From positions 524,357 to 588,356 of the forward strand of contig NZ_KB899376.1 in NCBI RefSeq assembly GCF_000378185.1: a DNA stretch of 64,000 nt, written 5' to 3'. Positions within the stretch are counted from its first letter, which is position 1, and each line of letters begins with the position of its first letter. A program made the position numbers and the translations under genes. Below the pieces are notes generated by a model that was given only the letters and a program-made list of their open reading frames with translations, did no database searches and was not told the DNA's origin. This stretch comes from Salinimonas chungwhensis DSM 16280 (GTDB taxonomy: Bacteria; Pseudomonadota; Gammaproteobacteria; Enterobacterales; Alteromonadaceae). This document shows, in pieces, positions 27,338 to 36,424 of this stretch.

Positions 27338-27365
27338 ATTCTACCTGCCCCTCGCTGACTGTCAA
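27338..27365 (-). promoter_or_regulatory. Promoter of the tRNA-Gly-Cys-Leu array
   Basis: On the minus strand TTGACA (27365-27360), a 16-nt spacer and TAGAAT (27343-27338), followed by a GC-rich discriminator GCATCCC as in stringently controlled stable-RNA promoters. The start of transcription would be about 45 nt before the tRNA-Gly. Confidence 0.8.
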
Positions 27366-27450
27366 TATGAAATGGCAGTAATTTATGGATTTTATAACTG
27401 TTTGCTAGTTTTTTATGCATTTTGCTTATCTGGCAAACAACTGTTTGAAA

Positions 27451-28017
27451 TCAGTCCCTTCCGGTGAGATGACGAGATGCGGCAATTGTATAACTGCACA
27501 TAGACCATAACGACAAAACAGCAGCCACATATAACAGGATATACCCTAGCGTAACCCAGAAAATCGGGACACCCATAAAGGTTTCAAGGCCTGATAACAA
27601 ACCAATAAGCGCCAACATTTGCGTGGTTGTTTTAGCTTTGCCGATAAAAGATACCTGAACTAACTCTCTTACGCCCTGACTACTCATCCATTCTCGCAAG
27701 GCGCTCACATATACTTCTCGAATTAAGAGAATTATGGCGGGAATGGTTATCCAGAGCGAGGCATAGTTGTGGGTTATCATCAATAATGCTGCTGCTACAA
27801 TAAGTTTATCCGCCACCGGATCTAAGAATGCACCAAAGGGGGTGCTTTGTTTCAGTTTACGGGCCAGATATCCGTCAAACCAGTCAGTAATCGCTGCCAG
27901 CCAGAAAATAAACGCAGCCGCCTCATGGGCCCAGCGCCACTCCAGAAAATACACCAGTACAAAAACAGGAATAAGGGTAACTCTGAATAGCGTGATGATA
28001 TTGGGTACTGTCCACAT
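27451..28017 (-). CDS. pgsA: CDP-diacylglycerol-glycerol-3-phosphate 3-phosphatidyltransferase
   Basis: A 188-residue membrane enzyme that makes phosphatidylglycerol phosphate from CDP-diacylglycerol and glycerol-3-phosphate. The CDP-alcohol phosphotransferase signature is complete: DWFDGYLARKL followed by GAFLDPVADK, with all four metal-binding aspartates. About five helices are predicted. It follows uvrC on the same strand after 56 nt, the usual gammaproteobacterial order uvrY-uvrC-pgsA. Confidence 0.96.
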   Translation of the reverse strand: MWTVPNIITLFRVTLIPVFVLVYFLEWRWAHEAAAFIFWLAAITDWFDGYLARKLKQSTPFGAFLDPVADKLIVAAALLMITHNYASLWITIPAIILLIREVYVSALREWMSSQGVRELVQVSFIGKAKTTTQMLALIGLLSGLETFMGVPIFWVTLGYILLYVAAVLSLWSMCSYTIAASRHLTGRD

Positions 28018-28073
28018 AATAACTTCTCTGTTAACACCACTTTGCCAGTGGCAGGACCATATACAGGTGATAG

Positions 28074-29891
28074 TTAGCCATGTAAGTGGTCGTAAATTAT
28101 TTCAGCCAGGTCCCGGCTGATGCCAGGAACACTTGCTATTTCATCTTTACTGGCTTTTTTAAGGCCTTGTAGCCCGCCCATAAATTTCAAAAGGGCTTGC
28201 CTGCGTTTAGCGCCTATTCCCGGTACATCTTCCAACGTAGATGTATTACGAACTTTCTGCCTGCGATTACGATGACCGGTAATGGCAAACCGATGCGACT
28301 CGTCCCGTATATGCTGAATAAGATGCAATGCGGGGGCGTGACTTTCCATCGGGATGGTTTCATGCGAATCAGCCAGAATAAGTGTTTCCAGTCCCGGCTT
28401 TCGGGTAGTGCCTTTCGCTACACCAATGAGCATGGGACGCTTATCGTCTGGCCAGTCTTCAAAAAATGTTTCAGCCTGCGCCAGCTGCCCCTTTCCGCCA
28501 TCGATAAACAGGATATCGGGAATTTTAGCTACTTCGCTCACCGTTTTATAACGCCGCTTCAATGCTTGCGCCATTGCTGCATAATCATCACCCGGTGTAA
28601 TACCTTCTATATTATACCGGCGATAATCTGCTTTAAGCGGGCCTTCCCGATTAAACACAACACATGATGCCACAGTTTGCTGGCCCGATGTGTGACTAAT
28701 ATCAAAACATTCCATACGCTGAATAGGTACTTCACGTTCAAGGGTTTCTTCTAAATCAAGATAACGGGCATGTACCGACTTTTGTTCAACATAGCGCGCA
28801 TCCAGTGCGCTCTGTGCATTGCTCTGCGCCAGTTCCATGTAGCGCCGTTTTTCTTCCCGTGCACCGCGGAACAATTTGACCCGGCGTCCAGCCTCTGTAC
28901 TTAGCAGTTCAGTGATGGCCTCTTCATCACTCAACGTTACGGGAAGCACAATTTGTTTGGGAATAATTTTGTTGCCAGCCAGATAAAACTGCAAAAAGAA
29001 CGCTTCGAAAATCTCATCTTCTGTCGCAGTTGGGGGGACTTTAGGAAAAAATGCTTTACTGCCTAACAGCTGGCGATCCCTTATAAACATTGCCTGAATG
29101 CATGCCATATTGCCTTTCACAGCAAAGCCAAACACATCCATTTCATCCTGAGTGCCGGCTACCCATTGTCTTTCCTGAACTTTTCTGAGTGCACTGATTT
29201 GATCCCGGTAACGGGCGGCCGCTTCAAAATTAAGATCAACTGAGGCTTTTTCCATGCGTTCAACCAGCGCCCCAATGACTTGTTTATTCTTACCCTTGAG
29301 AAACATGCGCGCGAGATTTACCTGTTCGGTGTACTCTTCGTCTGACACATACCCTTCAACACAAGGTGCGCTACAGCGCTTCATTTGATATTGCAAACAG
29401 GGGCGACTTCTGGCGCGATAGTAGCTATCCTCACACTGTCTTACCGGAAAAATTTTCTGCATTGAGCGCAAAGCTTCGCGCACCGACCAGGCACTTGGGT
29501 ACGGTCCGAAATATTCTCCTTTACGTTTTTGCGGCCCCCGGTGAAAAGACAGCCTGGGATGCTCATGATCGGACAGAAAAATAAATGGATAGGATTTATC
29601 GTCCCGTAAAACCACGTTGTATCGGGGTTTGTACTTTTTGATAAAATTATTTTCCAGCAGAAACGCCTCGGTTTCGCTGTTAACTACGGTGACATCCATA
29701 TCGGCAATCTGACTGACCAGAGAGCGGGTTTTGGCGTTATCCACCTGCATTCTGAAGTAGCTGGCCACCCGTTTCTTCAGATTTTTTGCTTTACCCACGT
29801 AGATAACTTCAGACTGCTCGTTATACATGCGGTATACGCCAGGCTGATGAGTCAGGTGTTTTAAAAATTCAGTGGAATCAAACGTTGCCAT
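28074..29891 (-). CDS. uvrC: Excinuclease ABC subunit C
   Basis: The 605-residue nuclease subunit of UvrABC nucleotide excision repair. The GIY-YIG 3'-incision domain is at residues about 10-90 (GVYRMY...VIYVGKAKNLKKR), a UVR motif that binds UvrB lies near residue 200-235, the RNase H-like 5'-incision domain is around residues 370-530 (with MECFDISH and FIDGGKGQL), and the helix-hairpin-helix pair is at the C-terminus (VPGIGAKRRQALL). The start is taken at 29891 (MATFDSTEFL), which aligns with E. coli UvrC; the frame extends 9 codons upstream into the uvrY end. Confidence 0.96.
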   Translation of the reverse strand: MATFDSTEFLKHLTHQPGVYRMYNEQSEVIYVGKAKNLKKRVASYFRMQVDNAKTRSLVSQIADMDVTVVNSETEAFLLENNFIKKYKPRYNVVLRDDKSYPFIFLSDHEHPRLSFHRGPQKRKGEYFGPYPSAWSVREALRSMQKIFPVRQCEDSYYRARSRPCLQYQMKRCSAPCVEGYVSDEEYTEQVNLARMFLKGKNKQVIGALVERMEKASVDLNFEAAARYRDQISALRKVQERQWVAGTQDEMDVFGFAVKGNMACIQAMFIRDRQLLGSKAFFPKVPPTATEDEIFEAFFLQFYLAGNKIIPKQIVLPVTLSDEEAITELLSTEAGRRVKLFRGAREEKRRYMELAQSNAQSALDARYVEQKSVHARYLDLEETLEREVPIQRMECFDISHTSGQQTVASCVVFNREGPLKADYRRYNIEGITPGDDYAAMAQALKRRYKTVSEVAKIPDILFIDGGKGQLAQAETFFEDWPDDKRPMLIGVAKGTTRKPGLETLILADSHETIPMESHAPALHLIQHIRDESHRFAITGHRNRRQKVRNTSTLEDVPGIGAKRRQALLKFMGGLQGLKKASKDEIASVPGISRDLAEIIYDHLHG

Positions 29892-29898
29892 GCAAGCC

Positions 29899-30543
29899 TT
29901 ACAGCGCGTTAGGATCAATAAGCTTATGTCGATATGCCAGGTGCGTCAGTTCCACATCGGTAGACACCCCCAGCTTTTCAAACATTCGATAACGGTAGGT
30001 ATTTACCGTTTTGGCGTTGATGGAGAGCTCTTCTGCGATATCAGGCACTCGCTGACCACGGGTTAGTCGCATAGCAATATTCAGCTCACGGGTGGACAAA
30101 ATGTCAAACGGATTATCTGAGTCTGCTGACAGTTTGCTAATCGCGATACGTTGAGCAATATCCGCCGGCAAATATTTTTGGCCGGATGCTACCTTGTAAA
30201 TAGCGCGAATCATCTCCTCATGCTCAGCATCCTTAGTCAAAAAACCAAACGCACCAATTTGCATTACCTGAGCAGGGATCGGATGTTCTTTATGCATTGA
30301 TAAACATATCACCCGTGTATTTTCAGCCATCCTTAGTATCTTGCGCGTTGCTTCCAGCCCACCCATACCTGGCATGTTGACATCCATCAGTACTACGTCG
30401 GGCGCATTTTTTCGGCACGAGGCAACAGCGTCTTCTCCACTACTTGCCTCTGCGATCACAGAAAAGTCTTTGATATCGTCCAGAATCCGTCTGATACCTG
30501 TTCTGACCAGCTCATGATCATCTACCAGAATTATTTTTATCAA
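29899..30543 (-). CDS. uvrY: Response regulator UvrY/GacA (FixJ-type)
   Basis: A 214-residue two-component regulator. The receiver domain has the acidic pair in VDDHELV, the phosphorylated Asp in VVLMDVNMPGMGG (near residue 54) and a conserved Lys near 104. The LuxR-type helix-turn-helix is at about 148-205 (STRELNIAMRLTRGQRVPDIAEELS). With a BarA/GacS kinase it would drive small RNAs that titrate CsrA; no such kinase is in the window. It lies 7 nt before uvrC, as in E. coli. Confidence 0.96.
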   Translation of the reverse strand: MIKIILVDDHELVRTGIRRILDDIKDFSVIAEASSGEDAVASCRKNAPDVVLMDVNMPGMGGLEATRKILRMAENTRVICLSMHKEHPIPAQVMQIGAFGFLTKDAEHEEMIRAIYKVASGQKYLPADIAQRIAISKLSADSDNPFDILSTRELNIAMRLTRGQRVPDIAEELSINAKTVNTYRYRMFEKLGVSTDVELTHLAYRHKLIDPNAL

Positions 30544-30649
30544 GTTTTACTCACCGATAGTCTTAATAATCATTGATATGCAGGCGTACCCGCAGCAAGG
30601 ACATAATACCATGCTGCCCTTGTGTGTGAAGTACCTTGGTGGTTTCCAT

Positions 30650-30670
30650 ATTTTACTGTACCTGTAAAAT
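30650..30670. promoter_or_regulatory. 21-bp operator-like inverted repeat upstream of uvrY
   Basis: ATTTTAC-N7-GTAAAAT, two perfect 7-bp arms, 107 nt upstream of uvrY and 64 nt before the small ORF at 30734. The binding factor is unknown. Confidence 0.35.
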
Positions 30671-30733
30671 CGCCATCAGATTGTCATTCGTAATATAGCA
30701 ACGATGAGATCAAAACAGAGAAGGTGAAACGCT

Positions 30734-30913
30734 ATGTCTTATTCAGCTATCAGCGATGCAAGCAGAGAGACAGTGTCGTTTAAAGCAACCTGGGCGGGCG
30801 TTAAAGCACACTTCGAAAAAGCTGCAAATGGTGACAGGGTCGAAAAAGCACTCCCAACTGTAAGTTTACAATACAAACCCATATTGGGAGCGCATCGTGT
30901 TGTTTATCATTGA
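30734..30913 (+). CDS. Small hypothetical ORF (59 aa)
   Basis: Open frame of 59 codons starting MSYSAISDASRETVSF, preceded by an AAGGTG-like ribosome binding site. It overlaps the end of the convergent pirin gene by 7 nt. The mildly basic sequence with no membrane helix has no family I know. A 7-bp inverted repeat CTCCCAA/TTGGGAG (30851-30857 and 30884-30890) with an inner TGTAA-GT-TTACA palindrome lies inside the frame, so the region could also be a structured RNA. Confidence 0.35.
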   Translation: MSYSAISDASRETVSFKATWAGVKAHFEKAANGDRVEKALPTVSLQYKPILGAHRVVYH

Positions 30914-31599
30914 TGCGGTAAATCAAACCAAAGCGCTTCCGTGTCCTCCCCTGCACGCAGCATCACATTTTTTTCGTTCTGAATACCATAACCGTCACCG
31001 GCCGCAAAATACTTGTCAGTGCCGTTAAGCTGGCCTTTTATCATATGCAAATAACCACTTCTGCCCTCTGCGGAAAACGTTATTTCTTCATCTTTCTGCA
31101 GCTTTAATTTATATATGGAGACATCCTGATTTATAGAAATCGCTGTATCGCTACCCTGAGGCGTAACAATCGGTGTAAGCGGCCCGTTTGGTATTATGGT
31201 TTTCTGCGCGTAGCTAGGGCTAATACCGTGTTTTTGAGGCTGTATCCATATTTGTAGCAAATGAGTCGGAGTCGTAGAAGAAGGGTTGAATTCTGAGTGC
31301 AATATACCCTTGCCTGCGCTCATACGCTGGATATCGCCTACCGGGATAATTGCCTGATTGCCCTGACTGTCTTTATGTTCAAGCTCTCCATCTATAATAT
31401 AGGTAATAATTTCCATATCACGATGGCCATGGGTATCGAAGCCGTAACCCGGCTTGACCACATCCTCATTAATAACCCTAAGGACGGAAAAGCCCATGTG
31501 CTCAGGATCATAATAGTGCCCAAAAGAAAAACTATGGCGGCTTTGCAGCCAGTCTATCTCAACCTGACCTCGTTCATCAGCGCGTCTTATGTACTCCAT
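30907..31599 (-). CDS. Pirin-family bicupin protein (YhaK type)
   Basis: A 230-residue pirin-like protein. The N-terminal cupin has the metal-binding His pattern of pirins (FDTHGHRDMEIITYI and GILHSEFNPS). The C-terminal cupin has lost most ligands. The length equals that of E. coli YhaK/YhhW (about 231), one of which shows quercetin 2,3-dioxygenase activity; the physiological role is probably redox sensing or damage control. It is transcribed alone on the minus strand. Confidence 0.92.
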   Translation of the reverse strand: MEYIRRADERGQVEIDWLQSRHSFSFGHYYDPEHMGFSVLRVINEDVVKPGYGFDTHGHRDMEIITYIIDGELEHKDSQGNQAIIPVGDIQRMSAGKGILHSEFNPSSTTPTHLLQIWIQPQKHGISPSYAQKTIIPNGPLTPIVTPQGSDTAISINQDVSIYKLKLQKDEEITFSAEGRSGYLHMIKGQLNGTDKYFAAGDGYGIQNEKNVMLRAGEDTEALWFDLPHQ

Positions 31600-31681
31600 A
31601 ACAATTCCTTAAAAAATAATAGAGAGATAGTGTAATCACAGATACGGTAAAGCAACATTATCAAAAATTTGTTTTGGCGTT

Positions 31682-32809
31682 CTATTTTTTAGAATTCTTA
31701 CAAAGGCGATTTACCAGGCTGACTATGGTTTGAGGATGGGTGGCCAGATTAAGCCTGAAAAAACCCGGTAAAAACTCGGTATCGCCAGGGCCTAGCGCCA
31801 GGTGATAATCGTGCAGCAGCGTATGGGCCGGATCGGCAGATAAACTTCTGGCGTCTAATAACGCAAAGTACGTCCCTGCGCCGATAGTTACCGACAGGCT
31901 ATCAGGTAAGCGTGGGATGTGTGTGTTGAGTAAATCCCGGTTATCAGTAATCACTTGTTTTACAGTAGCGAACCACTCATCGCACGACTGGTAAACAGTA
32001 TTGAGTATATGGCAACCCAACGGGCTGGGCGAAAGATGTCGCTGGTTAACTATATGCTGAAATGTATTTCTTTGTTCCGGACTGGGGACAATTGCATAAG
32101 CGGCATTATCTACAGCAGCCAGATTGAAGGTTTTGGAGGCCGAACGCAGTACAATAAGACCGGGCCAATTCTGTGCATCGGTATTCAGCAGCGATATGAA
32201 GGGGGCATCGAAGGTAAAATCAGCATGAGCTTCATCGCAAATTATAATAATATTATGACTGTGACAATAATCCACCAACGTTTGCAGCTGGTCATATGAC
32301 CACACATGGCCGGTGGGGTTTTGCGGATTACACAGCAACACCGCGGTAGAATCAGGGTCAATGGTTGTCACATCCAACGACCATGCTTCTTGCGAGTTAA
32401 GCGTCATAGACACAACGCTAAGTGCTCTGCCCTGCGCGCTTACTGCATCGTACAACGGACTATAAGTGGGTGAGACAACAGTGACTTTGTCGCCGCGCCC
32501 TGTAAAACAATCGACACAGTGATATAACGCATCCACGATGCCCGCACACGGGACCACCCAGGACTCATCAATAACAACTTGTTGGGCGCCAAGCCACTCA
32601 CATATCGAGTTTGCTACTGACACATGCTGATATCCTGCCTGGTTACCGCTAATAAAAGCGCACACTGCATCCTGCACCGGCTTAGGGATCGCGATATCCA
32701 TGTCGGCGATCCACATCGATAACATGTCAGGGTAAACCACCCCAAATTTCGCTTCTACCCCATCGTACTGTAAGGCACCCGAACCGCGCCGATCAATAAA
32801 CAGACTCAC
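31682..32809 (-). CDS. ovoB: PLP-dependent C-S lyase, probable OvoB (MalY/PatB-like)
   Basis: A 375-residue fold-type I aminotransferase-like enzyme of the MalY/PatB group. DEAHADF and the Schiff-base lysine K226 in RSASKTFNLAA are visible, with the C-terminal Arg in FRLNLA. By itself it would be called cystathionine beta-lyase, but it overlaps ovoA by 4 nt. In ovothiol pathways the OvoA product, 5-histidylcysteine sulfoxide, is cleaved by a PLP lyase OvoB to 5-thiohistidine, so this gene most likely supplies that step. Confidence 0.8.
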   Translation of the reverse strand: MSLFIDRRGSGALQYDGVEAKFGVVYPDMLSMWIADMDIAIPKPVQDAVCAFISGNQAGYQHVSVANSICEWLGAQQVVIDESWVVPCAGIVDALYHCVDCFTGRGDKVTVVSPTYSPLYDAVSAQGRALSVVSMTLNSQEAWSLDVTTIDPDSTAVLLCNPQNPTGHVWSYDQLQTLVDYCHSHNIIIICDEAHADFTFDAPFISLLNTDAQNWPGLIVLRSASKTFNLAAVDNAAYAIVPSPEQRNTFQHIVNQRHLSPSPLGCHILNTVYQSCDEWFATVKQVITDNRDLLNTHIPRLPDSLSVTIGAGTYFALLDARSLSADPAHTLLHDYHLALGPGDTEFLPGFFRLNLATHPQTIVSLVNRLCKNSKK

Positions 32810-34902
32810 TTCACTTTTTCAAATACATTGAACTCAGAAATGCTGTGCTGATATTTTCGCTTTGTTTCACGAATGACAAACTCGACATCAATGGGGCCAT
32901 CCAGACGCTGACATTCATCTAACGCCCGCTCCAGCGCATCGGTTGAAGTTAATGTTTCACCTGTGGCTTCTTTAAAACCGCCCAGCCATTCGTCACGTTC
33001 GGTATATTCTGTTAGCCACGTAAATGGCGAGGCCACCACAAGAATTCCGCCTTTATTCAAGCGTGACTGAACATCTTTAAGTAATTTGCGCGGGGAATAA
33101 ACGCGATCCAGAAGATTCCCCATAAAAATCAGATCGTAGCCTGAATATTGTGATTTCAAGTTACATGCATCTCCCTGGGCAAAATGAACCCGCTTAGCAT
33201 AGTCACTGAGCCCCAGGTTCTTCAGTTTGCGCGACTTAAAGGAAGTCAGCTCACCTTCGTCTATCAGGTGATAACGAATTTCACCACGCTCCTGCATCGC
33301 AAACGCAGTTTTGATGAAACGGGCGGAAAAATCGATTGCATCCACATGGAGAAATTTTCTGGCCAATTCAAACGAACTACGACCAACCGCACAACCAAGA
33401 TCCAGCGCCTTATTAGTAGCTCTGCCCTGCGCATATTTCAGGCAATGTTCAGCAGAGGTTCGTGCAAAGTTGGGTACACCAAAGTATTCCTCGCCGTAAT
33501 GAAATTCGCTGTACTGAGAAACCTGCGTATCACTTTCATAATCAAAGTCTGTCACTGTAATATGATTAGGTGACTCTACATACCGAAAGCCAGCATGCTG
33601 GAAAAAGTGACGCCTGAAAGCATAACGGCTATCCCGGGTCGCTTCGTTGCCAGTAGATACCCAGGAACCGCCTTTAATCAGGTTGTGTTTGTTGTCGAAT
33701 GTCGGCGTGGTGAAATCATCATACAAAGGATGCACTTTGAACCCCGAAAACGGATAAATAGGGGTTTCAGTCCACTGCCATACATTCCCTGCCACATCAT
33801 AAAAGTCCCCGTGTCGATTGATATCAACGGGTTCTGAAGAAGCGCTTTTATTTAAATTGATATTCATGCCATCATTAAAACGCACCTGCTCAAGGCCGCA
33901 ATGATCCCTCAAACGCTGCCATTCATTTTCTGTAGGTAAGCGTATAGGTTTATTTTCACGGGCAGCCAACCAGTTACAAAATGCTTTTGCTTCGTGATAA
34001 TTTACATCAACGGGCCACGACAATGGCAGTGGAAGTTCCTTAACCATGGCTCGATACATATAGCCTTCATCGGTTTTGCGCCAGAACACCGGGTGTGCGG
34101 CATTCGTAAAGTCTCGCCAGGCTTTACCCTCTTCTTCCCAACACGCATTTTGCTGATAGCCACCCTGCTCGACAAACTCAAGAAATTCCGCGTTACTAAC
34201 CAGATGAGCAGACGCTTTAAATTCGGTTACGTCTTCTTTTTGCATGCCATATTCATTATCCCAGCCGTAATAGTCCCCTTCCGTGGATTTTTGGTTGACC
34301 ACACTTCCTGCGCTAACGGGGAGCAGATGATTTTCAGGTACGTCGTTGTGCAACTGCGACGGCATCCAGTCATCCTGGGGCTGAATAAATTTGAGATCTA
34401 ACTGACGCAACAGTACCGAAGACGTTTCCAAATGGATTCGCTCATGTTCGATCCCCATCAAAATCGGCCACATAGGGCTTTCCCAGTCAATGGGCATTGA
34501 AAAGGACTGGGTATTGATCAAATCGCCTACGACTTTTCGAACTTGCGTGCGGTAATCACTCACAGCATCGACACAAGGCCAGTCATAATTATCGTCATTA
34601 AGATCATCCCAACTCATCTCATCAACACCGACTGCAAACAGTGATTCAAATTCAGGATTGATGCGCGTATTTAGCTGTTTAGCCAGGACCAATTTATTGA
34701 TAAAAAATGTAGCGGTATGCCCGTAATAGAAAATCAAAGGATGGCGCAGCGGATCAGGGCGCTGGTAAAACGCTTCATCGGATTTCAGATTACTGAATAA
34801 GCTTTCATACATGTCGCAGGTGGCGTGAAAATACGCCAGAATCTCTGCCCGTTTCTCTTCGACTGACCCCGTGCGCAGATGGGGGGTGTGTAACGGCGTC
34901 AT
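32806..34902 (-). CDS. ovoA: Bifunctional ovothiol synthase OvoA
   Basis: A 698-residue three-part enzyme. The N-terminal DinB-like domain supplies the mononuclear iron ligands His62 (YYGHTATFF) and His153/His157 (GIEHERIHLET). The central FGE-sulfatase domain (about 200-440) holds GNVWQWTETP and FRRHFFQHAGFRYV. The C-terminal SAM methyltransferase domain starts with ALDLGCAVGRSS near residue 497. It joins cysteine to histidine C5 using O2 to give the sulfoxide, and the C-terminal domain N-methylates the thiohistidine. Full-length fusions such as this are the classical OvoA. The operon is ovoA-ovoB. Confidence 0.95.
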   Translation of the reverse strand: MTPLHTPHLRTGSVEEKRAEILAYFHATCDMYESLFSNLKSDEAFYQRPDPLRHPLIFYYGHTATFFINKLVLAKQLNTRINPEFESLFAVGVDEMSWDDLNDDNYDWPCVDAVSDYRTQVRKVVGDLINTQSFSMPIDWESPMWPILMGIEHERIHLETSSVLLRQLDLKFIQPQDDWMPSQLHNDVPENHLLPVSAGSVVNQKSTEGDYYGWDNEYGMQKEDVTEFKASAHLVSNAEFLEFVEQGGYQQNACWEEEGKAWRDFTNAAHPVFWRKTDEGYMYRAMVKELPLPLSWPVDVNYHEAKAFCNWLAARENKPIRLPTENEWQRLRDHCGLEQVRFNDGMNINLNKSASSEPVDINRHGDFYDVAGNVWQWTETPIYPFSGFKVHPLYDDFTTPTFDNKHNLIKGGSWVSTGNEATRDSRYAFRRHFFQHAGFRYVESPNHITVTDFDYESDTQVSQYSEFHYGEEYFGVPNFARTSAEHCLKYAQGRATNKALDLGCAVGRSSFELARKFLHVDAIDFSARFIKTAFAMQERGEIRYHLIDEGELTSFKSRKLKNLGLSDYAKRVHFAQGDACNLKSQYSGYDLIFMGNLLDRVYSPRKLLKDVQSRLNKGGILVVASPFTWLTEYTERDEWLGGFKEATGETLTSTDALERALDECQRLDGPIDVEFVIRETKRKYQHSISEFNVFEKVK

Positions 34903-35064
34903 GGGACTTCCTTATAACAACTTCATTTTGCTATACCATACCAATTTACACTGATATATCTCACATATTTTTTTAATGTGAAAAAGACAGATCAAACTAG
35001 TGATTTCGAGAAAAATATTACGCTTTTAACAGGTTTTCAGTTTAATCATACAAAAGAAGTTTGC

Positions 35065-35080
35065 GTGAACAATTGTTCAC
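35065..35080. promoter_or_regulatory. 16-bp perfect palindrome upstream of ovoA
   Basis: GTGAACAATTGTTCAC, a perfect dyad 163 nt upstream of the ovoA start and 42 nt past the tRNA-Ser terminator. This looks like an operator for a TetR- or MarR-like dimer, but no such regulator is next to it. Confidence 0.45.
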
Positions 35081-35121
35081 TTCTTACCAGGGAGGATTCT
35101 GGGATTTAAGAAGCAGGAATG

Positions 35122-35147
35122 AAAAAACCCACCTTGCGGTGGGTTTT
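35122..35147 (-). terminator. Terminator of the tRNA-Ser transcript
   Basis: On the minus strand AAAACCCACC/GGTGGGTTTT, a 10-bp stem with a 4-nt loop followed by a six-T run, 5 nt after the tRNA-Ser CCA. Confidence 0.9.
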
Positions 35148-35151
35148 AATT

Positions 35152-35243
35152 TGGCGGAGAGGGAGGGATTCGAACCCCCGGAAGGTTTGACCCTTCGCCT
35201 GATTTCAAGTCAGGTGCATTAAACCGAGCTCTGCCACCTCTCC
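35152..35243 (-). tRNA. tRNA-Ser (anticodon UGA), copy 2
   Basis: 92 nt class II tRNA with encoded CCA, long variable arm and TGA anticodon. The acceptor stem is GGAGAGG/CCTCTCC. It is identical to the copy at 35368-35459 except for one compensated base pair. Confidence 0.97.
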
Positions 35244-35367
35244 AAAACTGATTGTCTTCACATCAATGTGAATAGGGTAAGCAAGTAAGTCTTTTGCTCA
35301 TTAGCAAATTACCTAATAGCTTTACCGCTGAAATACCGTATTAACTTCACATACGCTATCTCTAATA

Positions 35368-35459
<92 letters not shown>

Positions 35460-35473
35460 GAGAAGTGTTGCGT

Positions 35474-35501
35474 ATCTTAATGAAATTTTTTTGGCTGTAA
35501 A
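35474..35501 (-). promoter_or_regulatory. Promoter of the tandem tRNA-Ser genes
   Basis: Minus strand TTTACA (35501-35496), 16-nt spacer, TAAGAT (35479-35474). Initiation would be about 8 nt before the mature 5' end of the first tRNA-Ser. Confidence 0.6.
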
Positions 35502-35708
35502 GTCTTAATTAAAAAAAAAGGGTTAACTGATGGTCATTTAGCCAATCAGCACGTGAAATAAACAATATCTACAATGACATCCGACTGCTATAATGTTTCG
35601 TATAAATTTGTGATTCAAACACTTGAATTCGGGAACTAAAACCCATACAACGTACTCAAAGAATCAATTAGCTGATTTAGTTAATAGTCAATCCTGTTGG
35701 AGGAAAAG

Positions 35709-36374
35709 ATGGACAACCGTTCGATGTATGCTAATACATCTCAGCCGTCGGTGCTGGAAACAAACAAGGTGTTGCGTAACACCTACATGCTACTGGCTAT
35801 GACTCTGGCATTCAGTGCAGTATGCGCAGGGGTAGCCTTGGCAGTTGGCGTCGGTCCACTGGCGTCCATTGCTATGATGATTGGTGCGTTCATTACGCTT
35901 TTTGTGGTTCATAAAAAAGCAGAATCATCGTCAGGTATCTACTGGGTTTTTGCCTTTACTGGTCTGATGGGAGCGTCACTGGGCTACACCCTGCAGTATT
36001 ATCTGCAATTTGGCGGTCCAATGCTTATCATGCAGGCGCTGGGCGCAACGGCATTAGTGTTTTTTGCACTTTCTGGCTATGCCCTGACCACCAAGAAAGA
36101 TTTCTCATTTTTGGGCGGATTTTTAATGGTTGGTCTGGTTGTAGTGATTGTTGCTGGTATCGCGAATATCTTTTTCGCAGTACCTGCAGTAAGTCTGGCA
36201 CTTAACGCAGCAATCGTGTTTATTATGTCAGGTTTGATATTGTTCGACACCAGCCGTATTATTAATGGCGGTGAAACAAATTATCTGCGCGCAACTGTCG
36301 CGCTTTACCTGAATATCTATAACCTGTTCACGTCGCTTCTACACCTTTTGGGTGCATTTGGCGGTGATGACTAA
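35709..36374 (+). CDS. yccA: BI-1/YccA-family membrane protein
   Basis: A 221-residue protein of the Bax inhibitor-1 family with seven predicted helices and the C-terminal FDTSRIINGGE...ATVALYLNIYNLF signature. In E. coli YccA interacts with the FtsH protease. GGAGG ends 5 nt before the ATG at 35709, which fixes the start; a TTG 4 codons upstream is inside the Shine-Dalgarno region. It is next to the tus genes, as yccA is next to tusE in E. coli. A terminator follows at 36391-36418. Confidence 0.95.
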   Translation: MDNRSMYANTSQPSVLETNKVLRNTYMLLAMTLAFSAVCAGVALAVGVGPLASIAMMIGAFITLFVVHKKAESSSGIYWVFAFTGLMGASLGYTLQYYLQFGGPMLIMQALGATALVFFALSGYALTTKKDFSFLGGFLMVGLVVVIVAGIANIFFAVPAVSLALNAAIVFIMSGLILFDTSRIINGGETNYLRATVALYLNIYNLFTSLLHLLGAFGGDD

Positions 36375-36390
36375 CATTATCAGTTAAGGA

Positions 36391-36418
36391 AAACACCCCG
36401 CTCTGTCGGGGTGTTTTT
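36391..36418 (+). terminator. Terminator after yccA
   Basis: AAACACCCCG/CGGGGTGTTT, a 10-bp stem with a CTCTGT loop and a T run. It lies 6 nt before the tusD ATG, so tus expression must come from readthrough or a promoter within the yccA gene. Confidence 0.88.
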
Positions 36419-36424
36419 GTATTT

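Noticed and set aside
26173..27450. Integrated element at the tRNA cluster
   Set aside because: No integrase, no repeated tRNA 3' end with an attachment-site length, and no mobile gene is seen; the repeats found are spacer duplications.
29892..29918. Nine-codon extension of uvrC
   Set aside because: It would overlap the uvrY end; MATFDSTEFL is the conserved start region.
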